Source: Isoperla grammatica (lineage: Eukaryota; Arthropoda; Insecta; Plecoptera; Perlodidae). From it: a stretch of 64,000 nucleotides of DNA. Position 1 is the first letter of the stretch. Every line of letters begins with the position of its first letter. Below, in pieces: positions 35,013-46,558 of this stretch. A program made the translations under genes and the position numbers. The DNA lies in the NCBI GenBank assembly GCA_945910005.1, contig OX246746.1, positions 34,062,686-34,126,685 of the forward strand, given 5' to 3'. The notes under the pieces were generated by a model. It did no database searches and was not told the DNA's origin. It worked only from the letters and a program-made list of their open reading frames with translations.

Positions 35013-35236
35013 TGTAGCATATGTGACATGTAGCATATTATGTCACGTGTAGCATACGTCACGTCCGCCTAGAAGGTCGGGAAGACCGACATGAGCATCG
35101 ATCAGGCCTAGGCTAGTCAGTGGGCTGCAAACCTTGGTGCATGTATGATGTGATCAATACATATCTATTAACAATGGAAGCATCGAGTTATTAATTCCCT
35201 GTGATCCTAAAACCAGGCATGATACAAAGCTAAACA
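35013..35236 (+). repeat. 5' LTR
   Basis: Starts TG and ends CA. The first 50 bp contain three near-copies of TGTAGCATATGTCACG, which include TGACG/CGTCA motifs. Confidence 0.95.
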
Positions 35237-35249
35237 TGGTGTCAGAAGT
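35237..35249 (+). promoter_or_regulatory. Primer-binding site, tRNA-Leu type
   Basis: TGGTGTCAGAAGT directly after the LTR complements CCA plus the 3' end of a common animal tRNA-Leu (ACTTCTGACA). Confidence 0.75.
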
Positions 35250-35328
35250 ATTCAACAAGTTGTAATAAACCATCACTTAAGTGATAACGCCTAAATGTGC
35301 GGACGAAACAACCTGGAAGAAACGAACA

Positions 35329-36117
35329 ATGGCCGAAGCCCAGCTGTATAAGCCGCCGGGTGAGCTAAACCTTAATGGTAACGTGTCAGAGAACTGGCGT
35401 AAATTCAAACAACGCTTTCGTATATTCATGAAAGCGAGTGGCGGAGATAAAAGTAAGGACGAATCTGTGCAAGTGTCAAAACTGTTGAGCTTTATTGGGG
35501 ACGAAGCCCTGGACGTATTCAACACGTTTTCGTTTCCACCCGGAGATGAAGACAAGCTCCAACCAGTCCTTGACAAATTCGAACAGTATTGCTCCCCGCG
35601 CAAGAATATAGTTTACGAGAGATTTAAATTCTTTTCCATAACCCAGAAGGATGGACAGCCCTTTGAACAGTTTTTAACAGAATTAAAAATTGCTGCTAAG
35701 TCGTGTGAGTTCGACTCGCAAGAAGAAAGCATAATTCGCGATCGAATAGTTCTGGCAACATCAGATAAAACTATTCAGGAACGACTTCTACGAGAGCCCA
35801 ACCTAACACTACAGAAAGCTGCAGATCATTGCCGCACCTCGGAAGAAAGCAAACGCCATGCGAAAGCAGTTCAAGAACACACACCAATAGATGCCGTAAT
35901 GAAGAAAAATTACTCCATGGGAAAATCACGCTTCAGTTCGTTTAAGAAGAACAAGCCGAAGGAAGAAAATGAAGAATATTTGTGTAAAAAGTGTTGTTAT
36001 ACTCATAAAGCAAGGAACTGTCCGGCTTATGGTAAAACGTGTGTGCTGTGCAACGAAAAAATCACTTCGCGAAAGGCTGCCCGAAACGTAACAGGCCAAA
36101 GAAAATGCACGCGCTAA
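35329..36117 (+). pseudogene. gypsy gag
   Basis: ATG at 35329 starts MAEAQLYKPPGELNLNGN. A capsid-like region follows (WRKFKQRFRIFMKA, FEQYCSPRKNIVYERF, and DRIVLATSDKTIQERLL). The C-terminal part has two zinc knuckles: CKKCCYTHKARNC, and CVLCNE, whose second half is only in the next frame. A six-A run near 36053-36061 shifts the frame inside the second knuckle, and the gag frame then ends at a stop at 36115-36117. Assembles the particle in active relatives. The shift is more likely a lost base than programmed recoding, because it cuts a conserved motif. Confidence 0.9.
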
Positions 36118-38007
36118 AACAAGAAGATGAAGACTTCAATGAAGAAGAAGAAGAAAATGAAACCGGAGAAGATCCACATAACCTAGAAGAACTCTATGTT
36201 TACACACTGAACAAAGTGCCAGAGAAAGGTAAAAAACCAAAGACCATTAAAACTGCTGAGGTAGACTTTTGAAGAACCATTAAATCTAAGCCTGTGCCTA
36301 CCCCAGGAACAAGGTCCTGGAATGAGACCATCATGATTAATAAATGCCTTGTTGACTTTAAATTAGACAGTGGCGCAGAGGCTAGTGTTTTGCCCATACA
36401 TAAGTTAAAGGAAATCAATCCAGAAGCTCTTTTGAAAAAAACTAATGCAGTTTTAGTTGCCTATGGTAATAATAACTTTAAGGTTAAACCATTAGGTGTA
36501 ATAACCTTAGACTGTCAGGTAAAGAGAGGTACTACAACACCTGTAGAATTTATAATTGTAGATACCAAAACTAAACCATTGCTAGGTCTAAAAGCCTGCA
36601 TTAAACTTGACTTGATTACGCGTATAGATAAAATACAGGTCAGTCACACGAAAGAAACTGTAATTAAAGCAAATAGAGACTTGTTTACAGGTCTAGGTAG
36701 CCTTCCAGGTACCCATGTAATCGAAATCAAGGAAGGAGCCATTCCTGTAGTTCAGTCACAAAAAAGAGTTCCCCTAAGTCTGCATGGAAAACTCAAAGAA
36801 ACGCTGGAAAGGTTAGAATCCCGTAAAATCGTTGAAAAGGTTAACAAACCCACCGACTGGGTCAATAACTTAGTCGTAGTTGAGAAGCAGGATGGTGAGC
36901 TTAGACTTTGCCTTGACCCGCGTGATCTTAACAGGGTTATTAAACGAGAACATCATTTGATCCCAAAGACTGAAGACATAATAGCTAAGTTAAGTGGGAA
37001 GGGTGTTTTCTCAGTACTAGATCTTAAGGAAGGCTTCTGGCAGTTAGCTATCTCAGACAAAAGTGCTAACTTGTGTACCTTCAATACACCCTTTGGAAGG
37101 TATTGATTCCTTCGCTTACCGTATGGTATATGTTCCGCCCCTGAAGTATTCCAAAAAACACTAGAACAACTATTTGGTGATATAAAGAATGTTGACATTT
37201 ACATAGATGATTTTATAATCTCAGGCAAGACAGTGGAGGAACATGATGAGGCCTTGAATTGCGTGTTTGAGCGAGCACGAGAGCTCGGAATAAAATTTAA
37301 TGAACTCAAGTTTCAATTCAGAGTATCAGAAGTCAGGTACGTTGGCCGAGTAATCTCTGCCAAGGGCGTAGAAGCTGATCCCCGTCATACTAGGCCTATA
37401 ATAGAGATGGAGACACCTACCGATAACGATAAGACCGAATGAATGCGTTTACTCGGCATGGCCAAGCATCTAGCACCATTTATTCCAGGCTTATCCCAAA
37501 TCAGTGCACCATTACGTCAGCTTACCAGAAACGATATTCCGTGGCAATGGCACCCAGAACATGATGTTGCGTTGCAAAAAATCAAAACTCATTTAGTCAA
37601 ACCCCCTGTTCTAGCCATTTTTAATAGTAGCAAACCGCTAACGCTTCAGACAGATGCGTCGAAAGATGGTCTAGGCGCCTGCCTGATGCAGAATGGACAT
37701 CCATTGGCCTACGCATCACGTAGTTTAACACCGAATGAACAGCGCTGGGCACAGATCGAGAAAGAGCTAGCCGCAATAGTGTTTGGTCTGGAACGATTCC
37801 ACCAATTCACTTACGGTTGTAAAGTTACGGTCCATACAGACCATAAACCTCTCGAATCGATTTGTCTTAAAAGTTTTGATAAGGTTTCCGCTAGATTACA
37901 AAGGATGATGCTTAGACTACTAAAATATCAAATCACAGTCACGTATGTACCAGGTAAATACCTATACCTGGCAGACACACTATCACGTGCTTATCTAAAC
38001 GATCCGG
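36062..38007 (+). pseudogene. gypsy pol: protease, reverse transcriptase, RNase H
   Basis: One frame runs from the zinc-knuckle half NHFAKGC, through an acidic linker, to the protease site DFKLDSGAEASVLP. The reverse transcriptase shows LRLCLDPRDLNRVI, FSVLDLKEGFWQL, LPYGICSAPEVFQ and YIDDF (catalytic Asp pair). RNase H shows LQTDASKDGLGA, LAYASRSLTPNEQ, IEKELAAIVFGLERF and TDHKPLE. The frame is interrupted only by TGA codons at 36270, 37104 and 37440. It ends abruptly at the TTAA insertion at 38008-38011 and resumes at 41617. Confidence 0.93.
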
Positions 38008-38384
38008 TTAAGAGCGTTCGGCAGGGGAGGGCGCTGTCAATTTCTGCGGTGACTATTGGAATTAGCCTCCGTCAGGGTCGGTAAAGTAGTAGTACTACTT
38101 GACCGACTTTGAGCCAATACTACTCCTCACATCTGCCCCCTTCCACCCCTAGCCAGGGCAAAACCTGTCCAGTCTACCTGGCATGGCGACAGTCATCGCG
38201 CTCCACTGACCTAACATCCCAATCATCATTTCTAAAGACAGACCAGAACAACATTTTTGTATTTCATAAATCTTTTCCTACTTCATCGCCAGGCAAACAA
38301 ATCATAATAAATAAGATATTTGCAAAGCGGTAAGTACTGTTCCACACGTGCTTGTAATAATTCTACTTTATTCTTTAGCAGTTG

Positions 38385-38507
38385 TTGATGGTATTATTAT
38401 TACTGTTGTTTTTATTATTATTATCATCATTATTATTATTATTTTTATTATTATTTTTATTATTATTATTATTATTGTTATTATTATTATTATTATTACT
38501 ATTATCA

Positions 38508-38590
<83 letters not shown>

Positions 38591-38633
38591 AGTATAATTA
38601 TTATTATTATTATTATTATTGTTATTATTATAA

Positions 38634-38721
<88 letters not shown>

Positions 38722-38725
38722 AAGT
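38385..38725. repeat. ATT/TTA microsatellite
   Basis: About 340 bp; its poly-Ile and poly-Leu open frames are artefacts. Confidence 0.97.
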
Positions 38726-38904
38726 TTCCTACAGACAATTAAATTCTATATCTAGCTCGAGTAGACCTATCAAGTACTACAGTATCATATAATACATATC
38801 AGCATAAGCAGGACTTATTTTGTGAGCTTTCCAAAATGCAATTCAGCAATCAAAAAATTAGTTACTGGACTCAAGCGATGATAATCTTGTAGCACAAGCG
38901 TCTA

Positions 38905-39420
38905 ACTTGTACACAGTACACACAGTAACCGAAGCCGAGGGTGGCCGAACAGAACGTCACCACGAACACTGTAGTGTACAACAATATACACGCCTGAACT
39001 GTCACTAGGCCAATATGTACACAGTACACACAGTAACCGAAGCCGAGGGTGGCCGAACAGTACGTCACCACGAACACTGTACAACAATATACACGCCTAA
39101 ACTGTCACTAGGCCAAAATGTACACAGTACACACATAACCGAAGCCGAGGGTGGCTGAACGGTACGTCACCAAGAACACTGTACAACAATATACACGCCT
39201 GAACTGTCACTAGGCCAATATGTACACAGTACACACAGTAATCGAAGCCGAGGGTGGCCGAACAGTACGTCACCACGAACACTGTACAACAATATACACG
39301 CCTAATCTGTCACTAGGCCAATATGTATACAGTACACACAGTAACAGAAGCCGAGGGTGGCTGAACAGTACGTCACCACGAACACTGTACAACAATATAC
39401 ACGCCTGAACTGTCACTTTA
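38905..39420. repeat. About 102-bp tandem repeat, 5 copies
   Basis: Units contain TGTACACAGTACACACAGTA, GAAGCCGAGGGTGGC, ACGTCACCACGAACACTGTA and ATATACACGCCT, starting near 38910, 39016, 39118, 39218 and 39320. Confidence 0.92.
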
Positions 39421-39849
39421 GGCACACAACAATTTTACGTTTCTACTATTGAAACACCCCCTCCACCCCTCATTTATTGGGTTTCCTAATCTCCCATACT
39501 GATACACCGATGTAATTACTTTGCCCTCTTCCAGAGCTATTCTTCTCTTATCTGTCTACATAGCAGACGCGATCTGTATATTTCTCGGAATCCGTTCTTT
39601 TGACACGATCCAATTTGATCGCACTGGAAGTCAATTTCACAAAACAAGTTATTGCGATGATACATACTTATATTGACAACAGAAATTCGTAAATGTAATG
39701 CGATTCCTTATTTTTATTTCATATAATTGTGTTGTTGAAATATGAACTCGTTCAATACAGACCATCTTAAAATATTACATTGGTTTTTAAAATCCAAAAA
39801 TCCAAAATACCAAAATACATCGCCCATGTTGGAAGTAAAACGCCGTGTG

Positions 39850-39960
39850 TGAGAGTCATAGGCGTGCGCGGGGCAGGGGTGGGGGGGGGGGGGGGGGCAT
39901 TTTTTTCTTCTTTTTATCACAACACTGTGGCTAGAGGGGGCATCTATTATTTTGACCGTA
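39850..39960. repeat. hAT-end fragment with G-run
   Basis: CATAGGCGTGCGC followed by a long G-run matches the left end of the elements at 48028 and 52595. A C-rich stretch at 40690-40800, ending CCTCTGTGACTATG, may be its decayed right end. No target duplication was found. Confidence 0.4.
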
Positions 39961-40384
39961 AGTAGCCTATCACCACTGACAAAATGAACACAATTCCCAA
40001 TTATTTGTTGACAAAAATAATTCAATCATGAACAATTTTAAAGATTTCAAAAATGTGATAATAACATCAAAAGTTCATTTATTTCAAGTTCAAGGTGACC
40101 ATATACGTCTCGGATTCTCCGCGACAGTCCGTTTTCTTAGATTCTGTCCCGGCGTCCGAAAAACTTTTTGAAAAGCACTCAAATGACCCGCCAAAAGATA
40201 TGCGTATTTGTGGATAGTGTTGTCATTAGACATTGTGATAAGCCCCATTTGAAGACGGGTTTCAGCTAACCAGTCTAACCTCGCCTGTTCCCTACGCGCA
40301 GATTTTGACTTTGCGACTAACCACTTCTTTCCGTGTATATCAATGATTTCATTGCAATAGTATACATTCATAATAACAGTTGGT

Positions 40385-40460
40385 TTATTTTTGCTTCCAA
40401 TGCAGAATATCCAAAGTTCGATTCCTGGTTCGGGCTGGTTTTTTTTATGTTCGGAACTTG
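40385..40460 (+). repeat. SINE fragment
   Basis: GCTTCCAATGCAGAATATCC and GTTCGATTCCTGGTTC match the anticodon-loop and B-box region of the 25574-26005 SINE. Confidence 0.55.
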
Positions 40461-40799
40461 ACTTTTAACTATCTGCAACATGATACTCGTGTTCATGTAA
40501 AAGGTGGCTTAGTAGCCGTCAAGGCAACAAAACACATAATAAATAGTATTTACTGATTACACTGAAAATCAGTACTTGTAACTAAGCTGGTCAAAGAATT
40601 CTGGCAAATTATCCCAATCAAGAGACAATCTTACTCCTAAAATTTACACTTTAAAATTACTCACGTTTTTATATTGCCTGTTGTGCTATTATGTGAGGGG
40701 CATTCTCTCCCCCTCCCCCCCCCCCCCATTGATGCCTTCCTCAAGTGTCTCTAAAATTATTGTGCCCCCTCCCCCCCCACTTATGAACCTCTGTGACTA

Positions 40800-41600
40800 T
40801 GTATAGAATAATAGTAAAAACCAGAACATAAAAAACAAACCCCGTTTATTATCGAACACATATCAGGCGAATGTAGGAAGAAAGAAACATCGCACAAACA
40901 CTCGCCCACTTGATTTTGAGCTACAACAAAATTTCAAAAAGTTTTGTTACCGTCTCGACGAGATATTGAGATCAGTATTAGTTTCACTTTCAAAATCGAA
41001 AATAAATTAATCATGTTACGACACCCTAATTAATATTCATACTTTTTCATGGAATCCCGCTGTGTCTCGCAACCCTTGAGATGCAGGTAGCCACCGCAAA
41101 TTAGTAACGGTCTGTTGGGAGGGGGGAACCTTCGTCTTTTGTTTGGTGCGTACGAACTACCGTGGAGCTATCTGTGGCAAAGTCTTGAACTCGGTGGGGA
41201 AAAACCTCGCGTAAACTGTAATATTTGAGGAAGTGCAGACATGTGGGAGTAAACCGATAAAACACTTCATTTTTATCATAATATATGCAAAAATGTATTT
41301 AACTGTTACCAACAATATTTTCTAGGCAACACAAAAACGATTTTTATTCTAGCTCATGTCAAACACCCACAAGCTGTAATCAAAGTTACAAAGAAAAGTC
41401 AACAATTTGGACAAAAGCAACCTTTTCAATATTTTTTATTAAATTTGTGGTTTCACTTTTCATAAATATTCGTTTTACGTTGCCTAGATCTGATATTTTT
41501 CTATAAGTAGGTGTACATTTATGAACATTCCATTATTAGTTTACGAGTAATCAGTTTACTGCCAAACATCTGTTTACGGCAGAGAAAACAGGTAAAACCA
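40800..41600. other. Interior of the TTAA element; no gene
   Basis: No coding or RNA features recognised. The start-codon-proximal 30 codons of the plus-strand frame that begins at 41511 belong to this element, not to the integrase. Confidence 0.4.
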
Positions 41601-41616
41601 CCGCTTCCGAACGCTC

Positions 41617-42972
41617 TTAAAGATGATCTTGAGATGAAATATATAATTCATTCACTAGTAAAGCACCTACCTATGACTGAGGAACGTAAAACTGAATTCA
41701 AAATCGCAACCCGGAATGATGTAGTTTTACAATCTCTTGCCAAATTATGTGCTAATGGCTGGCCTAAACATAAACAAAATGTACCACTTGAGGCCAGGTT
41801 TTACTGGAACATGAAAGATGAAATACATGTAACTGAAGAACTATTATTCCTTGGTGATAGACTCATTGTACCAGTTGAGCTTCGTAAAAGCATGTTACAT
41901 CTCATACATGAGGGCCACTCTGGTATAGAAAAATGTAAAGCTAGGGCTAGGAGCACTCTTTACTGGCCAGGTATGAGCTGTGATATTGCTACTATGGTTA
42001 CAAAATGTTTAATATGTGAAAGATTTCGAAAAGCCAATCAAAAGGAGCCCATGATACCACATGAGGTGCCAGATAGGGCATGGTCTAAAATAGCTTCCGA
42101 TATCTTAGAATACGGAGGTAGTAGTTATCTTGTTGTAATGGATTATTTTAGCAAATGGATAGAGCTTACCCAATTACAGAATAAGACTACGCTTGAAGTT
42201 GTAACTAAATTGAAATCAATCTTCTCTCGTTTCGGAATTCCTGATGAATTTGTATCCGACAACATGCCTTTTGGCAGCTGCGAATTCCGAACATTCGCTA
42301 AGGAATGGGATTTCCATCTCATAACATCAAGTCCCTTGTACCCGCAGTCAAATGGACTGGCAGAAAAAGCAGTGTCAATAACAAAAAACATGTTAAAGAA
42401 AATGAAAGCTGAGGGAAAGGATGTATACATAGCATTGTTGGAATACCGTAGTACTCCTATTAAAGGTATAGGTCTCTCTCCAGCTCAACTCTTGCTAAAT
42501 CATAATATCAAAACTAAGCTCCCAACTTTATCACATCTGTTAAATCCAGATCCACATCCCGATATAAAATCTAAACTGGTGCTCAGGCAAATGATGCAAA
42601 AAAAAGTATTATGATGTTAATGCTAAACCATTAAAATCACTAGAACCTGGTGCTAGTGTACTGGTCAGGAAAGGAAAAATTTGGGAACCTGCTCAAGTAA
42701 CGAGCATCCACCCCTCTCCTAGATCATACATCATTAGAGATCAAAACAATACACTTCTACGTCGTAACAGACGCTCTCTTACTGAATCCGCCAATCCACC
42801 GCCATTTGTTAATCCCATAATAGAAACCAATCCTACCAATCCGTCACCTACACCAGAGGTTACAATTGCCCATCGTGAGAGTCAGGGTGGCACTAAGGCA
42901 TTAAACGCACCACTAATGACACGAAGTGGTAGAGTTGTAATTAAACCTAAGAAGTATAATGACTTTCAGTAA
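41617..42972 (+). pseudogene. gypsy pol: integrase and C-terminal tail
   Basis: Resumes the pol frame after the TTAA element. It has the HHCC zinc site (HEGHSGIEKC ... KCLICERF) and the catalytic core acids in SKIASDIL (Asp), FVSDNMPF (Asp) and SNGLAEKAV (Glu). An eight-A run near 42598-42605 shifts the frame. In the new frame a basic tail continues (YYDVNAKPLKSLEPG, LVRKGKIWEPAQVTSI and TRSGRVVIKPKKY) to a TAA at 42970-42972. Inserts cDNA in active relatives. Confidence 0.93.
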
Positions 42973-43223
42973 GTCATTTACATGATAAATCTGTGTCATT
43001 TTGTAATGTATAATAGTGTATAACCTATATCTTTGTAATCTATGTATAACATGTATCATTTAAGCACAGTATAAGGAACATACATGCTAGTGTCAATTTC
43101 TTTGTTAATTAATTTACATTATATTAAAAAATGTAATATGAGCTGTAATATGTATATGGGCTGTAATATGAATATGATGCAGTGCTAATTTCTTTAATTT
43201 GTGTGCACCCACGATTGAAACTT

Positions 43224-43234
43224 AAGTGGGGAGG
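43224..43234 (+). promoter_or_regulatory. Polypurine tract
   Basis: AAGTGGGGAGG immediately before the 3' LTR, the usual plus-strand primer site. Confidence 0.8.
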
Positions 43235-43455
43235 TGTAGCATATGTGACGTGTAGCATATGTCACGTGTAGCATACGTCACGTCCGCCTAGAAGGTCGGG
43301 AAGACCGACATGAGAATCGATCAGGCCTAGGCTAGTCAGTGGGCTGCAAACCTTGGTGCATGTATGATGTGATCAATACATATCTATTAACAATGGAAGC
43401 ATCGAGTTATTAATTCCCTGTGATCCTAAAACCAGGCATGATACAAAGCTAAACA
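43235..43455 (+). repeat. 3' LTR
   Basis: Matches the 5' LTR except for two substitutions and a 3-bp gap. It lies before the GTACC duplication. Confidence 0.95.
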
Positions 43456-43460
43456 GTACC

Positions 43461-44725
43461 GGTACTGAATATAAAAATACAAACATTAAAATATGTAGTG
43501 AGGTACCACTTAGAAATATTAAATCAATCCAATAAAAAAATTTACATCAATCATTGGAAATTGGAGATAGCATACAATACAGTAGTACGTATTGCTTTGT
43601 TTCCAAAACAACATCAATTAACATGTTAGCCTCTATTGTTACGTCTAAGCCAAATTCAAATTTCCACTTTTGAAACCACAAAATAGTTTGTTTGAAGATG
43701 TTTTAATTTTAACTCTGGCCTATGTATAGAGAGGCCATATACATTTGTATTATTATTTTATTATTGTTATTACTTTTTTTTTCATATTTCATTTTTTATT
43801 CATACATTTGTACTGCACGTACAAATGTATGAAATCTCTTTCAATTGACTTATTAGTCAATTATGAATCAGGCTTCAAAATAAGTACGTGATATTCCATT
43901 TTATTAAGACCCTTCCAGGCAAGGCCTGACTTACATTTTTATAAATTTGTACTTAATTATGTACTACTATGCTTACCTAATATGTACACTTGTCAAGGTA
44001 GTGTTAATTTATTTTTTCCAATTTGTAACTATATCATTAGGGCTATCAACAAACATTTACAATTTATAATTTAATTTCCCATATGAAGGATTTTCTATCC
44101 AAGCAGATCTTTGGCTCGCAAGTCTTAAAACATTTCGACTTTAAAGACTACTTACTGTATATGGTACTTGGCAACTAGTATTGGAAAAAGTTTAAAAATT
44201 TACAAACGAGCAGTAATACATTTTTTGTATAGGCTACACTAAATTGTGTACCTAATAGTCTAATACATTTAGTTTGTAATGTAAGCCTTGGCCCAAGGGT
44301 ATTCAAAATAATGCCTTAAAACAAGTGGCTTGGGCCTCCATCAATCCAGATTATTGGTTTAACAGAGCCCCACCATATTCATTAAGTAGGGAATGGGCTT
44401 ACAGATTACAGAATGCCAATGCAATGCAAAACTATGGATGGTAAATGTTTGTAGACTATGCCTAAATCGGTCTGACCTTATTTAGTCCACACTTAATCTT
44501 CGTCAATCTTACACTTGTTGTGCAAGTATTTTAATAAAAGTCCTCTCAACCCAAAGTTCCAAACAATTATCATGTAGGTAGGCAGACAGAAGTTCTATGT
44601 TTAGTAACTCATGCATTGAAAAGATAGACCCATCCTATCACAAAATACTATGTTATTGTTAATGAACATATATTGAACTGGAAAACCTATCTCGGTCTAC
44701 TGCCATGTGTCAATTGATAGTAACT
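43461..44725. other. Transposase intron 1; no gene
   Basis: AT-rich. Contains a small perfect hairpin, CATACATTTGTAC ... GTACAAATGTATG, near 43800-43832. Nothing else is supported. Confidence 0.45.
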
Positions 44726-45017
44726 TTCTGAGCCAGTGGCGTAGCTACGCCTTTACGGGCCCGGGTGCAAACTGGACACGACGGGCCCTCCCCCATTTTT
44801 TGTTTATACGCACAAAACACTCGCGGGAATGGGCCGCATGGTTTGCACGGTTCTAAAGAGATACTGAATCGTTTATCTTGAGACGTTAATTTATTCAAGT
44901 TGGCCTTGTCGGTAGAGTAGCTAGTATTGGTCTGCTCAGGGATATCAGTAGGTATAATACAATACAATAAGTTGGCGGACAAATAATCGTACCGGTAAAT
45001 AATCATTTTGTAACTCT

Positions 45018-45215
45018 TCAACTAAGTTGCTGTTGCTCTTGATTATCTTCATGATTGGCTATAGCTATTGAGTCTGTTGTATCTTTACTTACGGTTTGGT
45101 CAGTTGCACTGCCTGATGGACGACTAGTACGTACTTGAAAGAATGTGTCAAGTTTTAGTTGCTGATTGATTCGTTTTTCACTTTCTTTTTTTACTCCCTT
45201 TTCATGGCGCCACAA
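45018..45215 (-). pseudogene. hAT transposase N-terminal remnant
   Basis: The 65-codon frame begins MWRHEKGVKKESEKRINQQL and continues KLDTFFQV, then a Ser/Thr-rich linker. A basic Lys/Glu stretch followed by a Leu-x-x-Phe-Phe motif is common at the start of Tip100/ZMYM-type hAT transposases. It ends at a stop, and no zinc-finger or catalytic domain follows. Likely the first exon or a truncated piece. Confidence 0.5.
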
Positions 45216-45332
45216 TCATGTTTATACACGTTCATGTTTGAAACTTAAATTTTAACTCACTGTATATAGACCTATAATAGACCTACTTTATTTCAATAAC
45301 TCGAACCACACGACACAATCATACACAATAAC

Positions 45333-45814
45333 TAGAGGTCCGTGTATTTCGCGAATAACGATAACACCGAAATGTGTAAGAATCATTTTATTTCACAAAA
45401 TGAGCATGAATTGATCGATTTTAAACATGAAAATGTCAAAATTGAGTCACCGCCAAACACCGAAATTCGTATAAATTGGTGAATAACACCGAAATTTGTA
45501 TTTTTCATGTTTTTAATGACGAAAAAGATGAAAAATCAGAGACTTTTAATTATAAGCCCATTTTTTCCTTTTTTTTTTGGCCGGTAGGCGACAATCTGGA
45601 AAAACTAGTGTCTCAAGTAACACTGTAAAATGCATATTCAAACTTCTCGCAGAAAAAGCACCCACGTGTTAGTTGTAAATGAAACGCTACATGCGTGAAA
45701 ATATAGGGAATATGGATAAAACCGTCAAAATACAGCTTTTCTTGAATAACACCGAAATTTGTTACTTCAAAAACGAAATTTAATGAAAAATAAAACCGTT
45801 TTCACGGACCCCTA
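45333..45814. mobile_element. Non-autonomous hAT nested in a hAT
   Basis: Ends TAGAGGTCCGTG and CACGGACCCCTA (one mismatch) are flanked by exact ACAATAAC (45325-45332 and 45815-45822). Four copies of an AACACCGAAAT motif are spread through the 482-bp interior. Confidence 0.93.
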
Positions 45815-46558
45815 ACAATAACCCAACAAATATAAGTTTTTAAAATATGTAGAACTAACCGCAGTAAAAGCACTAAGATGAACGGGGACACTCAGAGTTC
45901 ACACACGCGCCCACACCCAATGGGCAATGAGGGATCAACGAATACTGAAATGATGACCAACCCTCTTCTATAAGAGAAGCCATCAGTCCAAACAGCTTTT
46001 CCTGACCATATGGCAAATCCGTCTGTTTTTCACTTATTTAGGCTATTCAGTTCCAAGAAAAGCTCATTTGATAACAATTTATAGTAAAACAATAGCAAAA
46101 TTTGTTTGTAAGTGCAGTCAAGCAAAGATTACTCTTTGAGTCGTTTCTGTGGAATTAAATAGGAAGATTACTGTCTTTTGTTCCCCTATGGATACAATTG
46201 CTTCACATTTTTCCTTAGTTGAAACTCTTTTCGCCTGTCAGTTCTTGCATGTTGAACTGTCAAGTCTAATGCCTAATTTTCCTTGCGTAATGAGCGCGAA
46301 ATAATTGTAAATTGGTAATAATTTTGCAACAATAGAAAATTGTCATCAGGTTAAACTAAAACCATACATCGATTATTGGGACAAACATGGAGTTGGAGAG
46401 AGGGCCCGGGCCCCTCTGGGGCCCGGGCCCGAGTGCAACTGCACCCTCTGCCACCCGATAGCTACGCCACTGTTCTGAGCATTAAAATACCTACCTACTC
46501 ATGACCTGTATGAGTCTTAAAAGTAAGGTTATACATACGTACATGCCATACATTGTAC

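Larger units (their letters stand above)
38012..41616. mobile_element. 3.6-kb TTAA-target element inside gypsy pol
   Basis: Inverted GAGCGTTCGG / CCGAACGCTC lie directly inside TTAA at 38008-38011 and 41617-41620. The pol frame is exactly continuous if the element and one TTAA are removed, so the boundaries are certain. TTAA targets suggest the piggyBac class. No transposase is recognised. The interior is a patchwork: ATT microsatellite, a 102-bp tandem repeat, hAT-like and SINE fragments, and C-rich tracts. It could be a large non-autonomous element with its own later insertions. Confidence 0.88.
35013..43455 (+). mobile_element. Ty3/gypsy LTR retrotransposon (Mag-like)
   Basis: LTRs of 224 and 221 bp, 5-bp duplication GTACC (35008-35012 and 43456-43460), primer-binding site and polypurine tract are all present. 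Domain order is gag, protease, reverse transcriptase, RNase H, integrase. The LTRs differ by two substitutions and one 3-bp indel, so insertion was recent relative to its host. The reading frame is broken by three TGA codons, two A-run shifts and a 3.6-kb insertion. Confidence 0.97.
44734..46472 (-). mobile_element. hAT transposon, decayed, carrying a second hAT
   Basis: Inverted ends CAGTGGCGTAGCTA are flanked by exact TTCTGAGC (44726-44733 and 46473-46480). GGGCCCGGG-rich stretches lie just inside both ends. A transposase N-terminal remnant is on the minus strand (45018-45215), and a separate hAT is inserted at 45333-45814. It lies about 85 bp from exon 1 of the Harbinger transposase. Confidence 0.93.

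Noticed and set aside
38348..38755. Poly-Ile and poly-Leu open frames
   Set aside because: Produced by the ATT microsatellite.
40090..40371. 93-codon minus-strand frame as a piggyBac transposase piece
   Set aside because: No DDD motif or Cys-rich tail is visible; it matches no part of that family I can recognise.
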